A stretch of DNA of 64,000 bases, from the NCBI RefSeq assembly GCF_000002415.2, contig NC_009919.1, positions 310,001-374,000 on the forward strand. Direction: 5' to 3'. This DNA comes from Plasmodium vivax. Taxonomy: Eukaryota; Apicomplexa; Aconoidasida; Haemosporida; Plasmodiidae. The notes under the pieces are model-generated. The model saw only the letters and a list, made by a program, of their open reading frames with translations, searched no databases and was not told the origin of the DNA. This document shows positions 11,101 to 21,792 of the stretch, piece by piece; within the stretch, counting starts at the first letter, position 1; the number at the start of each line of letters is the position of its first letter. Both the position numbers and the translations under genes were made by a program.

Positions 11101-12105
11101 CTCATTGCAGAATTGTACATACTATTTTTAAACAACGCTTTTTATTTTTTTTTTAAAAATCAGATCAAAAACGCTCTCTTCTTCCTAGACAGGGTTAATT
11201 TAATATACATCATGAGCAAACTATTTCCTCAGTACTCCTCCTTTTTTAAGAAGCAATTTTCCGTGCATGAGAAAAATGGCAATTCATTTTGCAACGAGTT
11301 GGAAGGTCACCAAAGGGGGAGAGACAGAGAAAAAGCTTTAACAGCCGCGGAGCACTCTACAAATGCGTATAACAATTGGCCCATTAAAAAAAAATCCTCT
11401 GTACGATTTGCGGACGAGGAAATACATGACAAACTCAAAAGTGGCCATCACAACGTGGCAAGTTTAGAAAATGATCACGCGCGATATGCACACCACAGCG
11501 GAGATAGCAGCACGAGAAAAAATGCACCGATGATGGATGGGGAAAACTTAGTTCTTTTACGAGGCATGAGAGGAGCTCTCACCCATTCGCTTTTTAACGC
11601 GACCCCGTATGGAACAGATTCGAAACAAGCACAACCGCGTAACAGTTTAACAGGGCAAGGAAATTACCTGCGTGCATTTGAACAAGCTGGACAAAATGAC
11701 AAAATAAAATACTCCGCCTCGAGGGAAGCACACACGAATAAATCTACAGAGAATGAAAAAATAACCAACCTCACAGTTTTCATACTAAATGAACAAAAAA
11801 AAAACATTCCGAATCAATTTTTTTTTTTAAAATTAAGAAAATACTTCAACTTGTTAATAATTTTGTTTGCTTCTTTGCTAATACACACCACCATCGTTCT
11901 TGAAATAAAAGATCCATTCCACTTCCACGTGAAAGCCAATTTGTTTTTTTTTTTTTTCGTATCTTTTATTATTCTCCTCCAAGTGCTCATTTCCATAATG
12001 GCAGAAATTGAGGAAATTTTTATTCAGAAAATGAAAATCTTTTTGAACAAAAGGGTTACATTTTTGGATTATCAGTTGGCTGTGTATCTGGGTCTGCAAT
12101 ATTAG
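8197..12105 (+). CDS. Large disordered protein with four C-terminal membrane segments (1,302 aa)
   Basis: Single long frame from ATG to stop; family not recognised. Residues 1 to about 890 are hydrophilic, rich in Lys/Asn/Ser/Glu, and probably disordered. This part includes an acidic block (about 548-575, EDEDEEGGESEEGEEAEEAEE) and a Lys-rich repeat NKGEKT (18-bp DNA unit, nucleotides about 10498-10569, three exact copies and one variant). A Pro/Asn/Gly run (PNGAPNGAPN) precedes the membrane part. Predicted membrane helices are near residues 926-946, 961-985, 1216-1237 and 1247-1268; about 230 hydrophilic residues separate the two pairs. No signal peptide is seen at the N-terminus. The layout of a conserved hydrophobic end behind a long variable head is common in Plasmodium-specific membrane proteins. 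Location and function are unknown. Confidence 0.8.
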   Translation: MKAPPEIDWLPPKGGIEQGNHPPCLKKKNSKLISYLKNESQINVLLSKLKEKNGVNFFKNNQRGKFFLNQDKKKEVTPCNHLSNFSYTQPSEKGINGNKAEIHMHRKYTSQRDNTPMSSPPGKKKRTEKSTLLHRLGTLTPGEEPPKGDAHINRYSGEVKKNGILSVEKKAITHEYKICKMRAKKYSTLKYNMFVKGLKNVDNATEGRDTSFPREEPSMISNNLKSKKSQHAESPAKFNCDDLLQIYEHRYLRHIFKNSKNVPSHEGIKTISNAAYVQGQNPRISGEHQLSNGTKDNHLNKSETGINHHHSRNRILNGSDGKYAKNTVLRRNLNEEVTAPEDITHSRDSSCDANGVDNANVMSNTADGAVSQLGSALVKGDNATASTEKNRHFSSRHIKKPRKSDNLGGEKIPNDGQSDSKEMGNSWGYNKEKENKNNPNYSKLRKRSFEEAPQIELPQNGINKKIETLSSANCAGAESLVAPLTRNKPEQSGNSWGEEDNPTCLLPSIMQAKKEGGEKIPNGPNATEKLIKNILMKELKNEIYYSIVKMEEDEDEEGGESEEGEEAEEAEEASRECKRRKSRKGRTYKLGSNNRLGTPRRGSHLFASCPPSFKPSSSSSDKHKKTSTQKMPEMEAVDEKPPKRENKVENKGKQKKALKQEGNKIPPSGSKKKSENEEKTENKNCTNLKKVEIKKAKKQINLLKGGASNGHVPNGEKRQIGDAPKSATNVSTPKLVIHKIDRENSKEYISIKIENKPSAVKNCTLGKTNKGEKTNKGEKTNKGEKTSKGGKPNREKQKVHCGKRGLPQSLPPEGTKKSAVKQSTDDRWGGAKRSSSTEGESECNQNGAPTPPPNGAPNGAPNCQPNCPPSEPSSAPTWTAWRARLFPLFLIQKNRIYADKNSRAYATLTDHINNIMCKTFKTQKRLLIFHTLLYSVNVLIFYALLQRDLLLNQESSGNKKGTLCILYILIAELYILFLNNAFYFFFKNQIKNALFFLDRVNLIYIMSKLFPQYSSFFKKQFSVHEKNGNSFCNELEGHQRGRDREKALTAAEHSTNAYNNWPIKKKSSVRFADEEIHDKLKSGHHNVASLENDHARYAHHSGDSSTRKNAPMMDGENLVLLRGMRGALTHSLFNATPYGTDSKQAQPRNSLTGQGNYLRAFEQAGQNDKIKYSASREAHTNKSTENEKITNLTVFILNEQKKNIPNQFFFLKLRKYFNLLIILFASLLIHTTIVLEIKDPFHFHVKANLFFFFFVSFIILLQVLISIMAEIEEIFIQKMKIFLNKRVTFLDYQLAVYLGLQY

Positions 12106-13179
12106 GTTATCCGAGTGATGAGGAGGTTCTCCCGTTGGGAGTGCAGCTGTGGAGGTACCTCATCAGACGTGGCACCGCGGTATCGCAACTTCTTATCGGG
12201 GAATAAAGCGACGAAGATGCAGAAGGAGTGTGTACGCATAAGGACCAGGGGAGCGTTTCCGAAACTGTCAAGCGGAAGCTAACCGTGTTGGGGGGAGCAT
12301 CTATTTGGCAAGATGCTCACAAAAAGGAGGGCATAAATATGTGTACCTACGTACGTACGTACGTAAGTACATGTGTGCAAATGGGCACTCCCCTTGCCCC
12401 TCCGGCACAACTGCTCGCACTTTCGCCCATATCACATCGAAACATTTTCGGGGGGACCCCCTCCAACGAACCGCCCCCGCAGTTTTGAAGAATCCGTCAC
12501 ACACATGTTGCTGAAAGAAGGGGGCGCACGGAGCGCAAATGACGTGAAGATGCTGTTTTTAAGTTTTCTTCCTTTTTTTTGGAGGTTTCCTCTATTTAGG
12601 CATCTTCCTATTGTACTTTACATCCCCTGGTTTATTCGCACTTCCCCCATTAGGGGCACACTGTTATGAAGTGATACCTATCCGTTGTTTTTACTGCAAA
12701 TGGCGGATAAAATTTTTCCCTGTGGAAACACGCAATAGCGATATTTTAGCTCTGTGACGATTTTTTTTTTTTTTTTTTTTTTTTGTACTTTAAAAAAGGC
12801 TATTTGCGTATTTATAAAAACACATGTGTACGATCTGATTTGCGTTCCTTTTTTTGACTGTTGAGAAAGGAAAATGTATTTTTTCACCGCTTAATTGTAC
12901 ATGGGCAAATATATTTTTTTTTTCCCATTTTTGCCATTCTTTGTATGAGCTGGTTTGTCCCACTGCGCGATGAAGCGCCCCCTTCTGGCAGAACAACGCA
13001 AAATGCACAATTGGCTAAAATATCACCCATGTATGAATTAACATACTTACACGCGAAAAGGAGAATGCTGATTAGCTGTGCTACATCCCCCTTATCCCCT
13101 CTATGATAAGCAAAAAAAAAAAAAAAAAGGAACGCATTATTTTTTTCCACCCCCCTTACGCATCAACTGGTACCGAACC
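12106..13179. other. Intergenic region
   Basis: About 1.1 kb between two plus-strand genes. It contains a short ACGT-repeat palindromic stretch (around 12347-12366) and long T and A homopolymers (12761-12784, 13111-13128). No supported gene. Confidence 0.5.
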
Positions 13180-13593
13180 ATGTATATGCCATTTTTTAAC
13201 ATACTGGCAAAAAACGCTTCCTTTTTTAAGACACCTCTTGGGGCAAAAAATAAAAAATTATGTAACTTTGCCAAGTGCACAATTAGCACAAACTCGATAA
13301 CGGAGAAAGTAGAACCAAGACAGAACACTCAACTGAAATTGCAGCAAATTGGCGACTTACATAACGTCATACGTACTGTGCAAGCGGAGGAAGGTGTAAA
13401 TAAAAGTGCCTCCCTAACAATATACAGCCTGCCTAACAATTCCTCATTCATGCTAACTAGGAATGTATGCAAAGAAGATAATTTCAGAAAGGTACTTTAT
13501 TTTAAGTGGAAAGCCAGGAAGTCATATAAAAAAAGGGTTATGAATTTACCCTCCACTAAGTCACGAAGGAGATATGCACAAAAGAATAGGTGA
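13180..13593 (+). CDS. Small basic protein, possibly organelle-targeted (137 aa)
   Basis: The frame is open further upstream, but those codons read through an A-rich tract, so I place the start at the ATG at 13180 (MYMPFF). The first 40 residues are hydrophobic and basic with almost no acidic residues (FFNILAKNASFFKTPLGAKNKK), like a mitochondrial or apicoplast presequence. The middle is polar. The C-terminal 35 residues are very basic (KWKARKSYKKR, KSRRRYAQKNR), reminiscent of small mitochondrial ribosomal proteins or their assembly partners, but I cannot match a named family. It is intronless and tandem with the membrane-protein gene upstream. A non-coding open frame remains possible given the size. 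Confidence 0.5.
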   Translation: MYMPFFNILAKNASFFKTPLGAKNKKLCNFAKCTISTNSITEKVEPRQNTQLKLQQIGDLHNVIRTVQAEEGVNKSASLTIYSLPNNSSFMLTRNVCKEDNFRKVLYFKWKARKSYKKRVMNLPSTKSRRRYAQKNR

Positions 13594-14601
13594 GACGGAG
13601 GTGGTGGGTGGGGAAGACAGATACAGCACTATACAATGCTTACGTGGAAGGAGGGGAAAAACCCATTTTGGTGAACCACACCAAATGTGTAGTTGGCGAT
13701 AAGGCCAAATTGGATATACCTACGGCCCATTGCCCTCCTCATTTCCCCTGCCCGGAGGCATACTCCCCCACGTAACTGCAATAAAAACAAAGAAGTTTCA
13801 TTTTGATAACTGCCAGTGTGTTAATAAGTCATTACTATAAAAAAAAAAAAAAATTTATTTAACAACTCGAATGCATATACACATGTGCACCACTTACACT
13901 TGTTCGTAGGACGTTCTTTTTAAAAGATCTTTCACGTTGTGTAAATAACGCACAACATATATACACATTCGCATTTGTAATTCATTAATAAGCAGGAACG
14001 AACCATAACCCATGCATGTACGTACACGCGCATGGTGATGCAAATACGCATAAATAATAACAGTAAACTATAAAAGCAATAAAGTTAATTTTTAAAATAT
14101 TTTTTGGTAAAGCATGAATATGCCATGACACCACCTTTCTGATACACACACATCGAAAAAAAAAAAAAAGGGTGTTTCTCAGGAAAGGTAGACTCAGATT
14201 GGTTGGCTGATTGGTTGGCCGACTGGCCACCTTTCCGCTAAATGATTAGACGTAATATTATATATTGCACGTTATACACATATATAATATTCCCACACAT
14301 GCTAGTGCGTGTTTAATGAATGGCGCGCCTTCCCCATCGATCGCTCCTTTATCTGCAAAAAATTTGCAAAAGTGCACCGCACGCTGAATTTAATTCGTAC
14401 ATGAGTAGTTTGCGTTACGTGGCCATCTTTTGCGAGAACGCGGTACGCACTACATCCGTGCGGATGTTATGCCACTTCTCTAGCTAAGCCGCGCCTTTTG
14501 GTGGCTTCAAACTGTATGTTTCTTCGCCGAATGGAAGCCTAGCCAAGCATCACCAATGATTATCACCACCGCTTCGCACCACTCCCCGCCGCCTATCCCC
14601 G
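13594..14601. other. Intergenic region between convergent genes
   Basis: About 1 kb, AT-rich in the first two-thirds with several A runs and TGCATG/CATATA-type words, becoming GC-richer next to the hydrolase stop. Nothing gene-like. Confidence 0.5.
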
Positions 14602-16032
14602 CTAGAACGAAAGGGAGCTCATCTTGGAGCGCATGGGGATGTAGTAGAGGAAGTCGAAAATGCTGAAGCCCTTTATAATCCTCTTCACGATCAGGTCATA
14701 CTCCTTCTTTGAGGACTCGTAAATATTCGCGTGTCGCCCGTTCTTAAATATGTAAACATTTTTGAGGGGCAGCGATCTATTTTCCTTCAGCTCTTGGGAG
14801 AGGGTATTCAGCAGCGAAATGTTATCATTGAAGGAGTGCAGGATGTATATGTTCGAAGGGTTGATGTTATTCTCATTAACGAGTTTGTTAAAGTCAAAAT
14901 CGTACAGGTGTCCCTTCAGTTGGTTGTTCAGTAGCCACATAAAAAAGGAAATAAAATAACTCATCACTGTCTTTTTGTCATACAAATTATTCACGTCAAC
15001 AGAGGCTTTCATTTTTTCTTCATTTATTTTTTTCTGAATATCATTGAAATTAAAATGAATGTTAATTGTTCTGTGGAGATTCAAAATGGGGGAGTCAAAA
15101 ATGTACTTGTCAATGTATATGACGTCCTCCTCTCCATTTTTTTTCTCACTGTTGTAGGGAATAATATTGTTGATAAATTTCTGCTTAGACTTGCTAACAA
15201 TTTTGTTCTTATAATGTTTGGACAGGAGCAGAACAAGAAGGTTGGTGGACGATTGCGTGTACACATTTACATCATTTAATGCCATTTTTTCTTTAAAGTA
15301 GATTAAAATGTTATATATATCTTCTACACCCTTTTCGTTGAAGCTTTTCATATCTGGTATAAATATATTCGTGTCATGATGCACATTTAATTTTTTTAAA
15401 ATATTTAAAAAGAATAAACATGCTTGCCTGTTGCTGTTATATCCATGCAGCAGTAAAAACAATTTGTTGCTTTTTTTGTTCGACTTAATCAGCCAACCTT
15501 TTATTTTTCGCCCACTGGGTATTTCCACCTCTTCGTACTTCAAATTGTACATGGCGGGGGAGGCGTTTTCAGCCAAATTGTAATTATTCAACACATAGGG
15601 GTCATTAATTTGGGACACCAAATTGTCGCAATTAATGTTTATCAAATATAGAAGGAAGAAGATGAAATACTTTTTTAAAAAGACATTTTTGATGTATAAA
15701 AATAGCTTATTAATAACATCGTGGAAAGTCTTGTTCAGTATATCCTTACTCGTATTTAAACATTTAAATATTTCACTTTTCATTATCTGGGTGTTCGAGT
15801 CATACAAGGCATCTTGTATGTATTTATAACACTTGTTCTTCTTGCCATTCTTCTCAAGGTACGAAAAAAAATAGTTGTTTAATTTGTTTCCTTTTCTGTA
15901 TAGGACTGAAAGTCTGCTTTTTAGCACCCTGTTAATGTCAAATATCGCTGAATCATTTGTGTATATTTTAACACCGAAGTTTTCCTCAAAAAAAAATATC
16001 AATAGACAAAAAAGTATGACCAATAATTTCAT
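14602..16032 (-). CDS. Alpha/beta-hydrolase-like protein with signal peptide (476 aa)
   Basis: The start is placed at the ATG at 16032 (MKLLVILFCLLIFFFEENFG), which yields a clean hydrophobic signal peptide or anchor; codons further upstream cross a poly-T/A tract. After a roughly 110-residue parasite-specific helical region there is a second hydrophobic stretch (FIFFLLYLININ). The hydrolase core then begins: strand plus oxyanion loop LLLHGYNSNRQ, a helix ending before VNVYTQSSTN where the nucleophile elbow should be, IFDSPILNL, an acid-residue strand IYILHSFNDN, and a histidine loop IFKNGRHANIY. The Ser/Asp/His triad can be placed, but the elbow reads Q-S-S-T-N and not G-x-S-x-G, so activity is uncertain. 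It fits the serine aminopeptidase/lysophospholipase-like (BEM46-type) branch. It is divergent from the methyltransferase gene across 2.5 kb. Substrate unknown. Confidence 0.78.
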   Translation of the reverse strand: MKLLVILFCLLIFFFEENFGVKIYTNDSAIFDINRVLKSRLSVLYRKGNKLNNYFFSYLEKNGKKNKCYKYIQDALYDSNTQIMKSEIFKCLNTSKDILNKTFHDVINKLFLYIKNVFLKKYFIFFLLYLININCDNLVSQINDPYVLNNYNLAENASPAMYNLKYEEVEIPSGRKIKGWLIKSNKKSNKLFLLLHGYNSNRQACLFFLNILKKLNVHHDTNIFIPDMKSFNEKGVEDIYNILIYFKEKMALNDVNVYTQSSTNLLVLLLSKHYKNKIVSKSKQKFINNIIPYNSEKKNGEEDVIYIDKYIFDSPILNLHRTINIHFNFNDIQKKINEEKMKASVDVNNLYDKKTVMSYFISFFMWLLNNQLKGHLYDFDFNKLVNENNINPSNIYILHSFNDNISLLNTLSQELKENRSLPLKNVYIFKNGRHANIYESSKKEYDLIVKRIIKGFSIFDFLYYIPMRSKMSSLSF

Positions 16033-18555
16033 CTTCCAAAGAGAATTTTCGAACAAACAGGCAGGGGAAAGGAAAAAAAAAAAAAAAAAAAAAACAGCTA
16101 CAATTTTGCACACATGTAAGCCAAAACAAATAAACAAACAAAAAAAAAAAAAAAAAATTAACAGCTAACGTTAAGTTATACAATCTTTCCTTTCACTCAT
16201 GCGAAGTTAGAAAAACTGGCGAAAGCAGACTTGTCAAAAGAATTCATTTTACGAAAAGCATCTTGTATTATTTTTCTTGCAACAAAAGAGCGTGCGAATG
16301 GAAGAGAAAGACAATAAAGTTTGCAACTGCTATTATCATCATAAACAATAGGAAAAAGGCGAAGGTGTGGGTGCAGGGGGGAGGGTCATAACAAAGGGCT
16401 AATACGTTTCAAGCGATATGTGCCTGCATTTGAGCAAGTGTACGCATGTACGTTGGTAGGCTCATGCGTATACGCGCAAAAGGTGTAAAGGCAAAAAAGG
16501 CGGGTGTTCACGCGTGACATGCGGGGTGTACATAAAAATGCACGCAAACATGGGCTATACGCGCACGTAGGCAAGCTCGCCGCTTTATACACTCACGTAC
16601 GCCGAAAGGGGCACAATATTAGTGCGCCATCAAAAGGTACACGCATTCTTATGACAAGTTATTCTGAACAAACAGGTTGGCTTTCTTCCGCGGGAGGGGG
16701 AAAAGCTTAATTACTTGCCTTTAGTTATATTAGAGAAAAATAAAAAGAAAACACACTTTAATGAATGTATAAAAAAATAAAAAAAAAAACAAAGAAAATA
16801 TAGTGAATAAATAAACGCACAATATCGTAATATCGCATTGGCACGACTAAATTCATTTCACTGAATGTTTTTCAGTTAAAAAAAAAATGAAACTCATGAT
16901 AAAAAAAAAAAAAAAAAAGGAGATTAACTGATTAACTGATTGATTGACTGCAAACTGTACTCATTTAAACAATTTTTAGGTAACCATTTAACCTTCTTTA
17001 AAAAGGAATGTGCATACGCGTCAAGCAAAACTTTTTAAATGTAACGACCCCTAGGGACGAAGCTGGGAACATAAAAGAATAAGCGAACGTGCGAAGTGGC
17101 AAGCGTGTAAAAGGCGAGGTAGATAAAGAAATGGTTGAACAACCAAGTGAAAGAAATGATTAAATAAAATGCTGAAATAAAGCGCTTAAAAAATGCCGAA
17201 ATAAAACGCTTAAAAATGAGGAAGCAAAGCGCTTAAAAAATGACGAAGCAAAACGATTAAAAAAATGCGCAACGTTCAAAGGTAGCCTCTTTCATGGTGT
17301 GTTATACCTTTTAAACGAATTTTCCCTTTTCAATTTTTTTTTTTTTACGAATTAACAAGGTCCCACACAAAAATCTGTTCAGTTTAAAAAAGTCCAAAAG
17401 CGCGGAGCTAAGAATAAAACAAGACAACGCATATGCAAACGGTTAAACATTTGCACATAGCATTATTTCGCACATGCGGCGAAATTCTTCCGCACCACTG
17501 CGATAAGCAACTCCGCACGTTGGTAATTTCGTACGTCCGTAATTTCGCGCTCTAAAAAAATTAAATTTGCATATGTGCAATGTACCAACTGATGGAGACT
17601 CGCAAAATGTGCTGGTAGCATTTGACTTTTTTTGGCGGCCAAATGAAGAAAGAACGAAGCTGTTTACTTGTGCGCATTTGCGATAATGGCCACTGTTGCG
17701 GGTCCTCATCGTGATTGTACACCCTTTTAGTGCTCCTCATATTTTCCTTTTGCGCGGTTTTCTTGTGCCAAAGCAAAAGCTGTGCATATGAGCTAACACG
17801 CAGTTAGCGAGCACTACCCCCAAATTGGTAAATATTTTTAAAAACATCACATATGATATAAGCACACGTTTGGGCAGGTTTCTTACCTTTTTCGTGAAAC
17901 TACACACCTGTTATGAAAAAAAAAAAGAATCGCTTCACAGCTAGGCGACACACCAAACAATTCTACAGCAACAAGTGCAGTTGTTGTACATCCCTCATGT
18001 GGTAAAATTAAAATGCCAGGTTTGCCTTGCACATACTATATTACAGCTTTGAAAGGCATACAAAGGCACAAATTTTGGCCCGCGTTCCAGGAAGAGAATT
18101 TTTTTTCCTCATAAAATTAGTGAATAACAATGCGCGAAATTGCCGCTAAATCTGTACAACACGGAGGTAATCACATTTCATGGTTAATTAGGGTCTCTTA
18201 CTTGCTATATGTGTTCCCTTTTTCTGTTCACTTTGCGGTTATTTTATTTCTCTTCCTCTTCAATTTTTTTTTTTTTTTTCCTTACTGCCAATTTGAAGCG
18301 GTACGGTTAGCGCTTTTTAAAAGAGCGAATCTTTTAACTGGGTACCCTCTTGAATAACTTTCCCATTGAGGTCATTAACGCGCCATCTGTTTATGCCTGA
18401 CCAGCTGACACAGTAAATGATATGTCGCTACTGGAATTCATATACACGTGGTCAACCGCACCGCAACATCGGGAAACCCCCACACCACTTCCCCCGATCG
18501 GCCCCTTCACAACAGTGGGCCAAACGCTCCACACGCAAACGACAAATGAGACACA
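16033..18555. other. Divergent intergenic region (2.5 kb)
   Basis: Shared upstream DNA of the hydrolase (-) and the methyltransferase (+). It starts with two long A runs (16075-16095, 16141-16157), has an AT-rich core around 16,730-17,350 with a 24-bp repeat (17175-17269), and further homopolymers. Short open frames are unconvincing. Promoters for both genes presumably lie here, but no element can be assigned. Confidence 0.5.
17175..17269. repeat. 24-bp imperfect tandem repeat
   Basis: Four copies of 23-24 bp, consensus AARYAAARCGCTTAAAAAATG followed by a variable three bases. The shared core is GCGCTTAAAAAATG. It lies in the AT-rich middle of the divergent intergenic region, about 1.1 kb upstream of the hydrolase start. 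Confidence 0.8.
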
Positions 18556-21500
18556 ATGCATCATTTAAACTGCCTTAAGTTCCCAACTCGCCATCATTTC
18601 AAAAGCGTAATATTCCACCAGCATTTTTCCAAAAGAAAAATTAGCGACACGTGTGAAAGTAAAATAATCACCCTCTCCAAAAGTAAAGAGTATGACCATT
18701 TGAAAATCTACAGGAATAACATTTACAATAACTTGTACGAGAATCAAATTTTGCAAGGAGTTAAAGTGAGTATTCCATGGCGAACAAGCCAATAAGGAAA
18801 TGTCCACAGTTGTGCTTATATAGTTCGCCCCCTTTTATGTGGTCCAAAAAATGACGCAACAACGTTTGCGATAGGTCCCGTTTTTTTGTGCAATCGGGCC
18901 GTTTTTCTATCACTATGGAGAGACGTCCCTGCATAGATAAAAATATAATTATGGTGTGCGATTGAGGCCTTGCCACTGTTTCACCTTCCAATTTGCACAC
19001 ACCCTGCCGCACACATGTCAACATTTTCCCGCATGACAGGTACACAGAGTGGACCCTGAGGGGTACGGAGAAATAGCGATATACTCAGCTAGGCAGCACT
19101 TCCTGTTTTTCTTAAAATTCTTTTTGTTAATTCCAGACGAGCAAGTCAATTTAAAAGTTGTGGACATCAATAAAAAGAAAAAAAAAACAACCTTCCAAGT
19201 GCTCTGCAAAACGAGAAAGAGCAAATACGAAATAGTGCCCCGCTGTGAATACTTTTCCAAATGTGGCGGGTGTATATATCAACATATCGACTACAAATTT
19301 GAACGGAAATTAAAAAAAAATCTGCTAACCAGTTTGTGTGAAAAGTATAACATACATGTGCTAGCTAGTGGAAAGGATTACCTACAAAATGATCACTACT
19401 TTTGCGAGGAGGGTCAACAGGATGGGGAGGACCTGCTCGAGATTTCCCAAATAAAGAGGGAGTATACGTCTACCGAGTTGGAAGAGGAAGACAACGCTGG
19501 CGAAACGGATAGCACAAGTGGCAGTTGCACCAGTTGGGGTGGCACCCCTGATCAAGCAAGTCACACACCGAGTCAAAAAATCTGCGGCGAACATAGGGAC
19601 AGCCCCAAAGCGAAGCGCGCGAACTGCGCAAGGATGTACGACTTTTTATTTTCAGACGATTACTACTACAGAAATAAATCCTCCATCAACTTATCCGTGA
19701 CTGACCATTTATCAATCGGCTTCTACAAAAGGCACAGCTACGAAATTTGCGACGTGGACAAATGTCACATTCACGATGAGCACATACAAAATGTGTATGA
19801 ACAAGTTAAAAAGGAAATATTAGACAATTTTAAAAAAAATTATATTTACATATTTAACAAAATAAATAACAGTGGCTACCTAAAAAGTGTAGACATCAAA
19901 CTGAGCAGGAGCGACACTGAGCAGCAAATTTTAGTGAGCTTTGTTGGCTTTTCGCTGAATGACAAGGCAAAAAAAGCCCTCACAAAAATTTCACTCAAGT
20001 TGGGCGCCAAAAATACATCCATTAAAGGCATCCTATACAACGTAGAAACGAATAAGTTAAAACAAAACAGAAATGAAGTCACTTTATACGGCCAAAACTG
20101 CATTTACCATTCCTGTGGGGGGTATACCTATAAATTAGGAGCCAACACCTTTTTCCAGCCAAATCAGCACCTAAACGAATGCATCGTCCAGATCATTCTT
20201 AAATTAGTGAGGAGTTACAAAATAAATGCCAAGCAATCTTGCGTGTATGACCTTTTCTGTGGGATTGGCTTTTATTCCCTCCCTCTTTCTGACCTATTCG
20301 GCCAAGTTATCAGTGTAGATTACTCCATAGATAATATAAAAAATTTAGAAGAAAACGTCAAAATGAATAACGTGAAAAACGTAAAATGCTTCAATTTGAA
20401 TTTGTTTAACCTGCACAGCTTGAGGCAAATCAATCTCCACATCAGGAGGTACATTGTCAATTCGGTCAAACAGAAAAATTATGATGTGTACCCCCTCTTG
20501 AGGGAGAAACTTCATTCCACGTACGTCTCAGCAGACAGTGAGGGGGCCCTCGTGGAGAACTTGCAGGTTATAAGAGGGTCTGTGCAGAGGTGTTTTCGAG
20601 GGTGTGTCTGCCCCTTCTTTGTCCTATCTGCTTGTTCATAGAAAAAAAACGCCGTACAATTCGCGCATGTCTCATTTCTTTCCTCTTCCACACGCAGGTT
20701 CACTCCCCGTATAGCAGCTTGCCAAGTTTCATTCACGCCCATTTAAACGAATGGCCCTCCGAAGAGGCGAACGGGGACGTCTGCAGCAGTTTGGCCGAAA
20801 GTAGCCACACAGATTATGATGACGATGTTTTGCAAAATGCACCGGATGGAAAATTTCCGACGGTGGATTCGAACAAAGTAGACGAAGCTTCCTACTCGTC
20901 TAGAGGTAAAAAAAAGGAAAACGAATGGGAAAAGCGATTCACGTTAGAGCTAATGGGGGGGCCGCAAATGAGGTATACCTCACACTTGCAATTATTCCAC
21001 CTCCCTTTTTTTTAAACCTTTTACTTTCCCTTGCAGAATTTGTCATTCCAGTCCCCGACTTGGTGATCATTAACCCGCCGCGGAAGGGGTGCGAAAAGGT
21101 AGGAAAAAAAAAAGGGGGCACAGAAGGTTGCAGCAAAGCAGTGTACCGAGTTGGCCAACCTGTTACCGCACCAACTGCGTAACGCGAACATATTTCCATC
21201 TTCCCGCGCCCACATGATAGGTGTTCAGAAGATGGCTACGGGGGCTCTGCTGTCGGTACATCATCTACATATCATGCAATGCGAACAGCCAGTTTCGGGA
21301 CATCAACCATTTGAGCAACTTGGGGTAGGCCAATCATTCGTTTTGCAGTAGCACACAAGGCGTTTCTCATATTATTTTACGTCATCCTTTTCTACCCCTT
21401 TTATACCCCTTTCTTATGCGCACGTTTCACCGCTCAGCTACATGGTCAGGGAAATCATTCCACTGGATACCTTCCCACGAACTCCGCATTTCGAGACAGT

Positions 21501-21792
21501 TGCCCTGTTAGAGTTCGATTTTAATCGAGTAAGGCAGAAAAAAAAAAAAAAAGGCCTTACCTTAACTGAGCTGCATGGCTGACGAGCAATGATGTGCCTT
21601 TCGATTAACATATGCATATGATTGCGCCTACCCAATCGCGTGTGTGCATACTCATCATCACACGTATGCACAACACATTAGCAATTTTTTTTCTTTTTCC
21701 AGACGGTAGACAAGGAACAAAGGCAGATAATACAATTTGAGCTGAACGAAATGAAAAGCAATAAAAAAAAAAATAATAAAAAAAAAGGGTAA
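18556..21792 (+). CDS. TrmA/RlmD-family RNA (uracil-C5) methyltransferase, 7 exons (763 aa)
   Basis: Exons: 18556-18765, 19040-20566, 20698-20905, 21037-21098, 21221-21324, 21438-21528, 21703-21792. All introns are GT-AG, phases agree and the total is 2,292 nt. Exon 2 opens with a TRAM-like domain (VDPEGYGEIAIY...PDEQVNLKV). It is followed by the Fe-S cysteine pattern C-x5-C-x2-C (CEYFSKCGGC, about residues 138-147) and the fourth cysteine in DVDKCHI. The SAM-binding strand-loop VYDLFCGIGFYS lies near residue 473. Exon 4 has NPPRKGC, exon 5 the catalytic-cysteine motif YISCN, and exon 6 FPRTPHFETV with the general-base glutamate. All hallmarks of the SAM-dependent 5-methyluridine enzymes are therefore present. 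The target (tRNA U54 or an rRNA uridine) cannot be told. Two low-complexity inserts (about residues 190-240 and exon 3) are parasite-specific. The basic N-terminus (KFPTRHHFKSVIFHQHFSKRK) could be an organelle presequence. Confidence 0.88.

Noticed and set aside
21118..21220. Coding exon starting VAAKQCTELANLLPHQLRN in the methyltransferase gene
   Set aside because: It cannot join in frame to the YISCN exon without a further intron; splicing 21098 to 21221 (phase 0) gives the expected CEK-VFRRWLRGL...YIISCN-type spacing directly.
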